From: CAVVDT01 sp963747005
GTDB taxonomy: Bacteria; Pseudomonadota; Alphaproteobacteria; Rhizobiales; Aestuariivirgaceae
DNA length: 64,000 nt
Assembly (NCBI GenBank): GCA_963747005.1
Contig: CAVVDT010000003.1
Span: 186,001 to 250,000 of the forward strand
Reading direction: 5' to 3'
Positions 43,644 through 52,253 of the stretch are shown piece after piece. Positions within the stretch are counted from its first letter, which is position 1; every line of letters starts with the position of its first letter. The notes under the pieces are model-generated. The model was not told the origin of the DNA, ran no database searches, and worked only from the letters and a program-made list of their open reading frames with translations. The position numbers and the translations under genes were made by a program.

Positions 43644-44957
43644 TTAGTCCTTTCGGCCTTCGGGTGTGCCGTCGAAACGCCTTTCGAGGCCCGTCCAGCA
43701 CTCCACGTAGTCCTTCTGGAGGGTTTCCAGTTCGGCGGCATAGCGCGTCAGGCGCTGGGGATAGCGGGTCTCGAACATGAAGGCCAGCGTGTCGGTGAGC
43801 TTGACCGGCTTGAGGTCGGCGGCCGACGCCTTGGAAAAGGCATCGCCATCGGGGCCGTGCGGCAGCATGCAGTTGTGCAAGCTTATGCCGCCGGGAACAA
43901 AACCTTCCTCCTTGGCGTCGTAGCGCCCGTAGATGAGGCCCATGAATTCCGACATGATGTTCATGTGGTACCACGGTGGGCGGAAGGAATGTTCCGCCAC
44001 CATCCAGCGCTCGGGGAAGATGACGAAGTCGATATTCGCCGTGCCCGCCTCGCCCGAGGGCGCCGTCATGACGGTGAAGATCGACGGGTCGGGATGGTCG
44101 AAAAGGAGGGCGCCGACCGGCGAGAAGGTCCGGAGGTCGTACTTGTAGGGGGCGTAGTTGCCGTGCCAGGCCACCACGTCGAGGGGGGAATGGCCGATTT
44201 CGGTCCGGTGGAACTGGCCGCACCACTTGACCGTCAGGGTGCACGGCGTTTCATTGTCCTCGAAAGCCGCGACCGGGGTCTTGAAGTCGCGCGGATTGGC
44301 CAGGCAGTTGGCGCCGATGGGGCCGCGGTCGGGCAGGGTGAACTTGGCGCCGTAGTTCTCGCACAAATAGCCGCGCGCCGGACCGTCCGGTAGCTCCACC
44401 TTGAACTTCATGCCACGCGGGATGACGCACAGATCGCCGGGCGCGACGTCCATGCGGCCAAGCTCGGTGAAGAAGCTCAGAGAACCCTCCTGTGGCACCA
44501 CCAGAAGCTCGCCATCGGCGTTGTAGAAATACTCATCCGCCATGGACGCATTGATCATGAAGACCCCTGCCGCCATACCGGTCTGGGTATTGACGTCGCC
44601 GGCCGTCGTCATGGTGCGGATACCGGAAAGGAAGGTGGTCGCCGCATTCGGCATGGGCGGCGGTCCCCAGCGCAACTGGCCCAGTGGCAGGTCGTGCTCA
44701 TCGAGCGCCGGCGCCGTTTTCCAGTAGGGCAGGTCGATGCGGTGAAAGCGCGACGCATGGCGCACCGACGGGCGCATGCGATAAAGCCATGAGCGTTCGT
44801 TGCTGCCGCGCGGGGCGGTGAAGGGCGAACCGGAAAGCTGCTCGGCATAAAGCCCGTAGGCGCAGCGCTGCGGTGAGTTCTGTCCCTGCGGCAGGGCACC
44901 GGGCAGGGCCTCGGTTTCAAAATCGTTGCCGAAACCGGGCATGTAGGTGTGGGTCAT
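43644..44957 (-). CDS. hmgA: Homogentisate 1,2-dioxygenase
   Basis: A 437-residue non-heme iron dioxygenase that opens homogentisate to maleylacetoacetate. The opening MPGFGNDFETEALPGALPQG is diagnostic. The iron site includes the His and Glu within FRPPWYHMNIMSEFMGLIYG and the later HNCMLPHGPD block. It is the first gene of the leftward operon. The gap to the divergent lytic transglycosylase gene is about 144 bases and holds the likely promoter. No HpaX-type regulator is seen. Confidence 0.96.
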   Translation of the reverse strand: MTHTYMPGFGNDFETEALPGALPQGQNSPQRCAYGLYAEQLSGSPFTAPRGSNERSWLYRMRPSVRHASRFHRIDLPYWKTAPALDEHDLPLGQLRWGPPPMPNAATTFLSGIRTMTTAGDVNTQTGMAAGVFMINASMADEYFYNADGELLVVPQEGSLSFFTELGRMDVAPGDLCVIPRGMKFKVELPDGPARGYLCENYGAKFTLPDRGPIGANCLANPRDFKTPVAAFEDNETPCTLTVKWCGQFHRTEIGHSPLDVVAWHGNYAPYKYDLRTFSPVGALLFDHPDPSIFTVMTAPSGEAGTANIDFVIFPERWMVAEHSFRPPWYHMNIMSEFMGLIYGRYDAKEEGFVPGGISLHNCMLPHGPDGDAFSKASAADLKPVKLTDTLAFMFETRYPQRLTRYAAELETLQKDYVECWTGLERRFDGTPEGRKD

Positions 44958-45101
44958 GGGAAACCTCCTCGCGGGTCGTTGCCTGCACTGTGCCAGAACG
45001 GCGCCGCCCGGTCATCATCGCTGCGACCGCCTTGACGAACAGGGCCGCTCTGGCACACTGGCAACCTGATTTGAAAAAAGCCACAAAGGAGACTTCAAGC
45101 C

Positions 45102-46313
45102 ATGCGGGCCATCCGCCATCGCACCGCGACGCTCTGCATCCTGGCCAGCCTCATCGCCGCGACACCGGCTTCGGCCGAGTGCAGCAATACCGGCAGCTTT
45201 GCTACCTGGCTGTCGGGTTTCGAGAAGGATGCGCTTGCGCAAGGGATCTCGCGCCGCGTCGTCGGCGAGGCGCTCGACGGGCTGACCTTCGATCCCAAGG
45301 TGATCTCGTTCGACCGCCGCCAGGGCGTCTTCTCCCAGACCTTTCTCGAGTTCTCCGGCCGCATGGTGTCGGGCTACCGCCTCAAGATCGGCGCCAGGAA
45401 GCTGAAGCAGTATGCGGACGTGTTCAAGCGGGTGGAGCAGAAATTTGGCGTGCCGGGCGAGGTCGTCACTGCCTTCTGGGCGCTGGAAACCGACTTCGGC
45501 GCCAACATGGGCAACTTCTCCACCCTGCGCTCGCTGGCAACGCTTGCCTATGACTGCCGCCGCCCGGAAGTGTTCCGCCCGCAGCTCATGGACGCCTTGC
45601 GAGTGGTCGAGCGTGGCGACCTGCCGGTCGCTGAGATGGTGGGCGCCTGGGCGGGCGAGGTGGGCCAGACGCAGTTCCTGCCGTCGGACTATTACGCCCG
45701 CTCGGTGGACTTCGACGGCGACGGGCGGCGCGACCTGCGCCACTCCGTGCCCGACGTGATTGCCTCAACCGCCAATATGCTCAAGGAATTCGGCTGGCAT
45801 CGCGGCGAGCCGTGGCTGGAGGAAGTGACGGTGCCGGCCCGCATGGACTGGAAGGAAGCCGGGATCGACATCACCCATCCGCGCAGCTACTGGGCAGCCC
45901 AGGGCGTCAGGGACCGTGACGGCCGCGCCATCAAGGCCGACAGCTTCGCAGCCTCGCTGCTCCTGCCCATGGGTCGCAACGGTCCGGCCTTTCTCGCCTA
46001 CGCCAATTTCCAGCCCTTCCTGCAATGGAACCAGTCGCTGGTTTATGTGACCACCGCGGCCTATCTCGCGACCCGCTTCGACGGCGCTCCGAAGGTCTCC
46101 ACCGGGCGCGCCCCGGTGGACAATCTGAGCGTGGCCGAAACCAAGGAACTGCAAGGCCTTCTGACCCGTGACGGGTTCGATGTGGGCGGTATCGACGGCA
46201 CCATCGGCGCCCAGACCCGCGCGGCGGTAAAGGCCATTCAGATCAAGCTCGGCCTGCCGGCTGATTCCTATCCCGACCGGGAATTCCTCCAGCACCTGCG
46301 CACCATGCGATGA
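45102..46313 (+). CDS. Lytic murein transglycosylase, MltB/SLT-2 family with peptidoglycan-binding domain
   Basis: A 403-residue periplasmic enzyme with a Sec signal peptide (ATLCILASLIAATPASA). The catalytic Glu is in FWALETDFGANMG (about residues 125-135) and GQTQFLPSDYY is the second conserved motif of MltB-type enzymes. The C-terminal 60 residues form a PGB_1 peptidoglycan-binding module (LQGLLTRDGFDVGGIDGTIG). It cleaves murein strands to 1,6-anhydro products. A hairpin terminator follows. Confidence 0.92.
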   Translation: MRAIRHRTATLCILASLIAATPASAECSNTGSFATWLSGFEKDALAQGISRRVVGEALDGLTFDPKVISFDRRQGVFSQTFLEFSGRMVSGYRLKIGARKLKQYADVFKRVEQKFGVPGEVVTAFWALETDFGANMGNFSTLRSLATLAYDCRRPEVFRPQLMDALRVVERGDLPVAEMVGAWAGEVGQTQFLPSDYYARSVDFDGDGRRDLRHSVPDVIASTANMLKEFGWHRGEPWLEEVTVPARMDWKEAGIDITHPRSYWAAQGVRDRDGRAIKADSFAASLLLPMGRNGPAFLAYANFQPFLQWNQSLVYVTTAAYLATRFDGAPKVSTGRAPVDNLSVAETKELQGLLTRDGFDVGGIDGTIGAQTRAAVKAIQIKLGLPADSYPDREFLQHLRTMR

Positions 46314-46317
46314 CCTC

Positions 46318-46343
46318 GGGCGGCCACGGCTGGGGGCCGCCGG
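46318..46343 (+). terminator. Hairpin downstream of the lytic transglycosylase
   Basis: GGCGGCC (46319-46325) pairs with GGCCGCC (46335-46341) around a 9-base loop and is followed by CGGCTATTTGG. The U run is weak, so termination strength is uncertain. Confidence 0.5.
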
Positions 46344-46444
46344 CTATTTGGTAAGTGTCGTGCGGGGCCGTGTGCCGGTTTGCAACTAGAGCATTTAGTC
46401 AACAATTTGCGTGGGTTGATTGTGCAGCAGTAACATCGGCCTCG

Positions 46445-47746
46445 ATGCAACCCCAACGAATCATCGAAGAGGTAGTATTTGAAGGCGAAATGGGCCTGAT
46501 GACAGCGGCCGAACTTTGGAACATGCCTGAGGACCGATGGCGCGGAATTCGTAACCTCATCACAGATGGCGTCTACATCGCACACTGCCTTGCCTGCGGT
46601 CACCCCGTTTACATCAACAACAGAGACTACGGCGGTCAGAAGTTGCCGTTCTTCTCGCACTTCAGTGGCGGTGATCCGAACTGTGTTTGGCACACGGGCA
46701 AGAACCTTTCGCCGGATCAGGCACGAGCGGCTCAATATCAGGGGAACCAAGAGTCAATCGCCCATCGCCAGCTATGCGAAAAAGTAGGCGAGATTGTTGC
46801 TCTTGATTCTCGCTCCAAGATCGTCACCGTCGAGCAATATCTTCCCCCAACAGAGAACGACCATGGCAGCTACCCTGATGTCTATGTCGAATGGGAAGGC
46901 TATGGCCGGTTCGCTATAGAATTCCAATTATCAAACACATTCGAGACCGAGATATCGAAGCGGTGCAGGCGATACCGACGCGAGGGCATGCCGCTTCTGT
47001 GGCTTCTTCACGGCGGCAACCTAGAAGGTAGCGTTTCGTCCAGCTTTCGCGATGTGATTTGGCGCCACCGCAACAATGCCTTTGTTCTCGACAACGCGGC
47101 ATCGGTTGAGTCCTACAAACAACGAACACTCGTGCTTAGCTGTTATCTGCGAAATGAAGACGGCAGTTTTGATGATCCAAAGCTCGTGCGTTTCGATGAG
47201 TTGGAAGTACCGTCGTCATGGCTTCCGTTCCACGAAGACAAACTCATTGCCCCGCAGAAACGCAAATTCGACGAGCGACGCAGGCCGTGGTTCACTGCTT
47301 TCTTACCGCCTGGCTGGAACAAAGACGATGTGTTTGATCCGGTGGTGCAGGCGGCCCTTGCATCTTTGCAATGGCGGGCTTCTGACGACTACACGACCGT
47401 TAGGTTGATCGCCGCTGCGTTCTCAATTGTCGCGACAGCGAACGGCAAAAGCTGCAACTACGCCAGTCGCCATCCGAATGTTCGCGGGATGCTCGACACT
47501 TTCCTCTATTGGGGCCACTTTGCCCCGTTCGCTAGGCTCCTGACGCTGTTGATCGAGAACACGACTGCAAGCGACATTCTTACACGGAAGCTCGCTGCAA
47601 AGATGCGCGATGCCCGAGAGACCCCGCAAGCCGATGAGGAGTCGCCTGAGTGGAAAATTCTTAGGCACTTGCTTCCGGAAGCACTCGATACCCGTGTCCG
47701 CGAGGAGTTCAGGTATTTCGGGGAATTGCCTGATTGGGCGGCATAG
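46445..47746 (+). CDS. DUF6035 (CoiA-like nuclease-related) protein
   Basis: A 433-residue protein in a segment with lower GC and codon use unlike its neighbours. A two-Cys element (CLACGHPVY) precedes FFSHFSGGDPNC, giving a probable zinc site. It is followed by a nuclease-type core: NQESIAHRQL, then YPDVYVEW and RFAIEFQLSNT, where Asp, Glu and Gln sit as in the CoiA/restriction-type PD-(D/E)xK-like fold. This matches the DUF6035 family, often found in islands and suspected of DNA-related functions. The C-terminal half has no recognised motif. A start 30 codons upstream is possible; ATG 46445 fits the family better. Defence or mobile-element maintenance is a guess. Confidence 0.7.
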   Translation: MQPQRIIEEVVFEGEMGLMTAAELWNMPEDRWRGIRNLITDGVYIAHCLACGHPVYINNRDYGGQKLPFFSHFSGGDPNCVWHTGKNLSPDQARAAQYQGNQESIAHRQLCEKVGEIVALDSRSKIVTVEQYLPPTENDHGSYPDVYVEWEGYGRFAIEFQLSNTFETEISKRCRRYRREGMPLLWLLHGGNLEGSVSSSFRDVIWRHRNNAFVLDNAASVESYKQRTLVLSCYLRNEDGSFDDPKLVRFDELEVPSSWLPFHEDKLIAPQKRKFDERRRPWFTAFLPPGWNKDDVFDPVVQAALASLQWRASDDYTTVRLIAAAFSIVATANGKSCNYASRHPNVRGMLDTFLYWGHFAPFARLLTLLIENTTASDILTRKLAAKMRDARETPQADEESPEWKILRHLLPEALDTRVREEFRYFGELPDWAA

Positions 47747-47781
47747 TTGAGGCAAAATGGCAATGCGCCCAGCGATGGTCA

Positions 47782-48474
47782 CTAGCGTGCGGCCCTTGCG
47801 GCCAATCCCTTTGTTATGAAATCCCTGATTTCTCTTAGGCTCATGGCGTTGTGGCGGCCGTCATAGGTCTCAGATATGCCGTTCCAAAGGCTCCCCTTCG
47901 TCACGATCAGAATCTTACCTTTCAGCCAACGGGTGACCATCCGGGCATCATCGGGAAGAGGTATTTCGCGTCCCTCGTCATCATAACCGAAGAAATTCTG
48001 ATCCCAGACCTCACCGGGCTCGTATCTGTCCGGGGCAAGTTCAGCGACCGTCTCGCTATAGTCACCGTGCAACTCATCAGGGAAAATCGGGGATAGTGGA
48101 TCCAATTCGAGCATCAAAAATGAGTCAGCTGGCAATTCTGAGATGTATTCCAAGGAGAGCTTGCCGGGTTTGACGACCCAAACCCATTTTTCTGAAACGA
48201 GAAACTCAAGACAGCCCGGCTCGTTCAATTCACCAACGCTCATTATGTCCATGCCACCACCATCTGGACAATGGCCATGGTTGCAACTCTCGCTCATAAA
48301 AGGCTGTAAGGTGTGAGCTATGAGATCGACGCCGCGCCAACTCGTTGATGCTTCAGGATGTTCTCCTACAACCTTGCTGATGGCCTTCATCCATATACTG
48401 ATGCACTTTCGATGATGTTCCGCTGCATCAGGTACAACACCTTCGCTACCCATAACCTTTATCAACCTCCGCAT
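47782..48474 (-). CDS. Uncharacterised protein in accessory insertion
   Basis: A 230-residue protein I do not recognise. It contains a CNHGHCPDGGG cluster (about residues 64-74) that could bind a metal, an acidic middle (LELDPLSPIFPDELHGDYSE) and a basic C-terminus. No signal peptide or membrane helix is evident. GC content is lower than the host genes. It is convergent with the DUF6035 gene, stopping 35 bases from it, and may have arrived with it. The start may be the ATG at 48474 or one seven codons later. Confidence 0.55.
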   Translation of the reverse strand: MRRLIKVMGSEGVVPDAAEHHRKCISIWMKAISKVVGEHPEASTSWRGVDLIAHTLQPFMSESCNHGHCPDGGGMDIMSVGELNEPGCLEFLVSEKWVWVVKPGKLSLEYISELPADSFLMLELDPLSPIFPDELHGDYSETVAELAPDRYEPGEVWDQNFFGYDDEGREIPLPDDARMVTRWLKGKILIVTKGSLWNGISETYDGRHNAMSLREIRDFITKGLAARAAR

Positions 48475-48589
48475 CTAAGAGCTGTGGCCCCATCAACCCT
48501 ACCACGCAGATGCACGGGTGCGCAAAGAGCAGGCCTGAGAGCCAAGAAGTGACCTCCTTGAACTCCCCTAAAAAAAGCTTATCTCCCGT

Positions 48590-48624
48590 TTGACCCTTGC
48601 CGGACCCTGGCAAATATGGGTCAA
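48590..48624. repeat. Nested inverted repeat upstream of orphan gene
   Basis: TTGACCC (48590-48596) pairs with GGGTCAA (48618-48624); inside them TTGCC pairs with GGCAA around a 7-base loop. It could be a terminator, an operator or a recombination remnant. It lies 30 bases upstream of the low-GC orphan gene. Confidence 0.5.
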
Positions 48625-48653
48625 TCTCATTTTACGAGCAAAGCGAGGTTGAC

Positions 48654-48983
48654 ATGGAGATTTCATGCGAAGGTAAAAGTCGCAAGATGTATAATCACAA
48701 TCTTTTTAAGGGTGGAATTCGGTACAACTATAAATATCCTCTTTCAGGAGATGCTGGATGTAAATATAATACCTCCAAAAATGAAATAGAATTTAGATTC
48801 TACAGTAATTATTTGACTCTTACTGGAGAATTTCTGTTCACCATCAATCAAAGCGTTGATGAAGTTTTGGACATTATTCCAGCCTTGTACGTTGAACCCC
48901 ATCACCAAGGGGCAGCTCATTCGCTGGTCGCGGCCCTCAAAATGATGTTGGCGGAAGAGAGCGATCTGTCGCGCGCAAACTAA
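48654..48983 (+). CDS. Low-GC orphan protein
   Basis: About 109 residues from ATG 48654 (a TTG 57 bases upstream is possible). Composition is strongly AT-rich compared with the window: many Asn, Lys and Tyr codons ending in A or T. The protein is rich in aromatic residues and beta-strand-like stretches in the first half (FRFYSNYLTLTGEFLFTINQ) with a helix at the end (HSLVAALKMMLAEE). No family is recognised. Base composition points to recent acquisition. Confidence 0.55.
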   Translation: MEISCEGKSRKMYNHNLFKGGIRYNYKYPLSGDAGCKYNTSKNEIEFRFYSNYLTLTGEFLFTINQSVDEVLDIIPALYVEPHHQGAAHSLVAALKMMLAEESDLSRAN

Positions 48984-49046
48984 ACCACCAAGGTCAATCC
49001 AGACTTCTGGCGACGGGCTTCGTCTTGCCCCGCACTAGCCTTCAAC

Positions 49047-49202
49047 ACCGGCCGGCCGCTCGCCATCACGCAAGACCTGGCGGGCTTCTGGCGGAGCGGT
49101 TACGCCCAAGTGCGGGCCGAAACGCGTGGACGCTACCCCAAACACGCCTGGCCGGAGGACCCGCTCACCGCCCGGCCGGTCGCGCCCAATCGCCCACGTT
49201 GA
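49047..49202 (+). pseudogene. hrpB: 3' remnant of an ATP-dependent helicase HrpB gene
   Basis: A frame ending at TGA 49200-49202 reads GRPLAITQDLAGFWRSGY then RGRYPKHAWPEDP, the conserved C-terminal end of HrpB helicases. The bases upstream of about 49047 in this frame no longer match HrpB, and the low-GC orphan gene lies directly before it. About 50 codons survive of a gene usually over 800 codons. This indicates deletion or replacement of most of hrpB by the accessory segment. The remnant has no start codon and is presumably not expressed. Confidence 0.75.
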
Positions 49203-49208
49203 AGCAGG

Positions 49209-50237
49209 TTACCCTCGGTCGCGGAAGGCCGGCATGGTGCCGAGGCTGCGGGCTTCCCAGATGCCGCGACCGATGGCGCGGGCGAGGCAATCGGCGGCCA
49301 GTTCTCCTGCGATGCCGAGATGCAACGCACGGGGCTCCGGCAACGCCTTCGCTCCCGTTGCCAGCGCGATGACGGTATCGCCGTCATAGGGCGTGTGGAC
49401 CGGCTTCAGCGCCCGTGCCATGCCGTCGGCGGCCATCATGGCGAAGCGCTTGGCCTCGGACTTGGAGAGGTCGGCATCGGTGGCCACCACGGCAATGGTG
49501 GTGTTGGCGCCGGGCTCGGCCCCGCCGCGGTCGGCCTTGCTCCAGGCAAGGGCCGGCGGCGGGCCCGAAGCTGTGCCCGTCGGCCTGAACGGGCCCATCT
49601 CGTTTCCGATGGCGAGGCCGCGCGCCCATAGGATTCCGCTGCGGGGATCGGCGGGCGAACCGAAACTGTTCACCGCCACCAGCGCCCCGACGGTCAGGTC
49701 ATCGAGCATGGCCGAGGCGCTTCCCAACCCGCCCTTGAACATCCCCGAGCCGGCGCCAACGCCCGCACCGGCATTGCCCAGCGCAAAATCCTCACCCGCC
49801 TTTTCGGCCGCCGCGATGCCCAGCGCCCGGTAGGGCGGGGTCAGGCCCCAGCCCTTGTCGCCGCCGTTGTTGATGTCGAACAGGATGGCCGATGGCACCA
49901 CCGGACAGGGGAGCGGCTGGTCGCCGAAGGTAAAGCCGGTCCCCCTTGCCGCCAGCCAGGCGATGACGCCACCCGCCGCGTCCAGCCCGAACACCGAGCC
50001 GCCCGCCAGCACCACGCCGTGCACCGCCTCGATGAGGCATTCGGGCGCCAGCGCTTCGATGTCGCGGGTGCCCGGCGCCCCGCCGCGCACATCGGCGGCC
50101 GCTACCGCGCCCTCGGTCGGAAGGATGACGGTGACGCCGCTGCGCGCCCTCTGATCCTCGGCCTGGCCGACAGTCAGCCCGGCGACATCGGTGATGAGAT
50201 TGCGCCTTCCGGGCAGGGCGGGGTTACGTGTCGGCAT
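49209..50237 (-). CDS. P1/S58 family peptidase (DmpA/beta-peptidyl aminopeptidase-like)
   Basis: A 342-residue N-terminal-nucleophile-fold hydrolase. The family segment NLITDVAGLTVGQA opens the protein and GSGMFKGGLGSAS marks the core, with NTTIAVVATDADLSKSEAKRFA containing the autocleavage Thr region. These proteins self-cleave into two chains and act as aminopeptidases on beta- or D-amino peptides, or as 6-aminohexanoate oligomer hydrolases. Substrate is undefined. It lies 72 bases from, and is divergent to, the gamma-glutamyltransferase gene. Confidence 0.88.
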   Translation of the reverse strand: MPTRNPALPGRRNLITDVAGLTVGQAEDQRARSGVTVILPTEGAVAAADVRGGAPGTRDIEALAPECLIEAVHGVVLAGGSVFGLDAAGGVIAWLAARGTGFTFGDQPLPCPVVPSAILFDINNGGDKGWGLTPPYRALGIAAAEKAGEDFALGNAGAGVGAGSGMFKGGLGSASAMLDDLTVGALVAVNSFGSPADPRSGILWARGLAIGNEMGPFRPTGTASGPPPALAWSKADRGGAEPGANTTIAVVATDADLSKSEAKRFAMMAADGMARALKPVHTPYDGDTVIALATGAKALPEPRALHLGIAGELAADCLARAIGRGIWEARSLGTMPAFRDRG

Positions 50238-50309
50238 GGCCAGAACCTAGTTTGTCGTCGTGCCGCCGGTCAATTGCGCAATCGCCACGCCGCGGCTAGG
50301 CTCGGAACC

Positions 50310-52028
50310 ATGTCCGGACCCTTTCGCCGACTTGCCGTCTTCCTTGTCGTCATTCTCGTGGCGCTGCTGCCTGCCGCCTGCAACGCGCCGCGCCAGGGCA
50401 TGGTCTCGACCGCCAACCCGCATGCCACGGCGGCGGCGATCGAGATTCTCAACGAAGGCGGCAACGCCGTGGATGCCGCCATTGCCGCGCAGATGATGCT
50501 GGGACTGGTGGAGCCGCAATCCTCCGGCATTGGCGGCGGTCTCTTCCTGCTCTATTGGGACAAGGCGAAAGGACGGATCACCGCCTGGGACGGGCGCGAG
50601 AAGGCCCCCGCCAATGACGGCCCCGATCTCTTCCTCGATCAATCGGGCAAGCCGCTCACCTGGTGGAACGCCTCCATCGGCGGCCGTCCGGTGGGGGTGC
50701 CGGGCGCCGTGGCGGCCTTGTGGGCGGCCCACGAGCGTGACGGCCATCTCGCCTGGGCAAAGCTTCTGCAACCCGCCATCGATCTGGCAGAAAAGGGTTT
50801 CAAGGTCAGTCCGCGCCTCAATGAACTGATCGCCTCGCAGCCGCGCCTCAAGAACGATCCCGCCGCCCGCCAGCTCTATTTCGTCCCCGATCCTTCGGCC
50901 GAAGACGGCTACGCCCCGCGTCCGGTGGGCGACATCCTCAAGAACCCCGTCTATGCGGCGAGCCTGAAACTCATCGCCTCGGACGGCGCCAGGGCGTTTT
51001 ATACGGGCAGCATCGCCAGGGCCATCGTCGATGCCGTATCCAACCCGGCGACCAATCCCGGCGGCATGACCCTCGCCGACCTCGCCGCCTACCGCGCAAT
51101 CCCGCGCGAGGCGGTGTGCGCGTCCTATCGCGCCTACAAGGTGTGCGGTATGCCGCCGCCGTCGTCGGGTGGCCTGACCGAGGAGATGATCCTCGGCATG
51201 CTCGAGCCCTATCGCATGGGCGATCTCAGGCCCAACGGCGTCATGGCGGTGCATCTGTTGAGCGAGGCCAGCCGCCTCGCCTTCGCCGACCGCAACCGCT
51301 ACATGGCCGACAGCGATTTCGTCCCGGTCCCCATGGCCGGATTGCTCGACCGCAAATACCTGCGCTCGCGGGCCCTCATCATCGATCCCGGCCACGATAT
51401 GGGCAAGGCCGTGGCGGGCGTTCCGCCGCAGGCAAGCGCCCGACTTGCCCCGTCGGCACCGGCGATCGAGCACGGCACCAGCCACCTTTCCATCGTCGAT
51501 GCCGACGGCAACGCGGTTTCCATGACCACCAGCGTCGAACAGGCTTTCGGCGCCCACATCATGGCCGCCGGCTTCATCCTCAACAACCAGCTCACCGATT
51601 TCTCCTTCCTGCCCGAACGTGACGGAGCGCCGGTCGCCAACCGGGTTGAGGCGGGCAAGAGGCCGCGCTCGTCCATGTCGCCGACCATGGTCTTCGGCCC
51701 CGACGGCAAGCTCTTCGCCGTAATCGGCTCGCCCGGCGGCAGCCGCATCATCGGCTTCGTCACCCAGAGCCTCATCGCCCTCATCGACTGGCACATGACG
51801 ATGCAGCAGGCCGTGGCCCTGCCGCATGCCGTCAACCGCAACGGCGCGACCGAACTGGAGGCCGAGACGCCCATCGTCGCCGATGCGCCGGCGCTGATGC
51901 TCATGGGTCACGACGTCGAGGTGAAGCCGCTCAACTCCGGCCTGCACGGCATCCGCATCGTCGACGGCGTCAAGGACGGCGGCGCCGATCCGCGCCGCGA
52001 GGGCGTGGTGGCGGTGACGAAACAATAG
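50310..52028 (+). CDS. ggt: Gamma-glutamyltransferase, lipoprotein-type leader
   Basis: A 572-residue periplasmic enzyme that transfers or hydrolyses gamma-glutamyl groups of glutathione and similar compounds. The leader RRLAVFLVVILVALLPAAC resembles a lipobox (LPAAC), suggesting a membrane-tethered form. The autoproteolytic site and nucleophile Thr 390 lie in HGTSHLSIVD, and GSPGGSRI forms part of the binding site. GDG and GGNAVDAAIA are family-typical. It would mature into two subunits. ATG 50310 was chosen for the signal peptide. Confidence 0.92.
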   Translation: MSGPFRRLAVFLVVILVALLPAACNAPRQGMVSTANPHATAAAIEILNEGGNAVDAAIAAQMMLGLVEPQSSGIGGGLFLLYWDKAKGRITAWDGREKAPANDGPDLFLDQSGKPLTWWNASIGGRPVGVPGAVAALWAAHERDGHLAWAKLLQPAIDLAEKGFKVSPRLNELIASQPRLKNDPAARQLYFVPDPSAEDGYAPRPVGDILKNPVYAASLKLIASDGARAFYTGSIARAIVDAVSNPATNPGGMTLADLAAYRAIPREAVCASYRAYKVCGMPPPSSGGLTEEMILGMLEPYRMGDLRPNGVMAVHLLSEASRLAFADRNRYMADSDFVPVPMAGLLDRKYLRSRALIIDPGHDMGKAVAGVPPQASARLAPSAPAIEHGTSHLSIVDADGNAVSMTTSVEQAFGAHIMAAGFILNNQLTDFSFLPERDGAPVANRVEAGKRPRSSMSPTMVFGPDGKLFAVIGSPGGSRIIGFVTQSLIALIDWHMTMQQAVALPHAVNRNGATELEAETPIVADAPALMLMGHDVEVKPLNSGLHGIRIVDGVKDGGADPRREGVVAVTKQ

Positions 52029-52096
52029 CCGCCGTCATAGCGGCGCCGGCCGGGGACCGGTAACCGCACAAAAGACTTTGCTTTGCCCTCATCCAT

Positions 52097-52196
52097 CGTC
52101 ATGCCGGGACTTGATTCCGGCATCCATCCCGCCGGGGCATGCGACAAACGGCGTGGCCAGCGGAATGGACCGTGGTCAAGCCACGGGGTGACGGGT
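52097..52196. repeat. Dispersed intergenic palindromic repeat, copy C
   Basis: Starts CGTCATGCCGGGACTTGATT, contains CCGGCATCCA and ends TGGACCGTGGTCAAGCC with CACGGGGTGACGGG. An approximate leader, AAAGACTTTGCTTTGCCC, precedes it as in copies A and B. It occupies most of the 225-base gap between ggt and the convergent histidine kinase. Confidence 0.8.
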
Positions 52197-52253
52197 TTGA
52201 TGGCGATGGGACAAGGCATCGCACGTCTTCTCCGCATCGCGCCGTCAGTCGGT

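Noticed and set aside
46314..49202. tRNA attachment site for an integrated element
   Set aside because: No tRNA gene, integrase or direct repeat was found at either edge of the low-GC segment.
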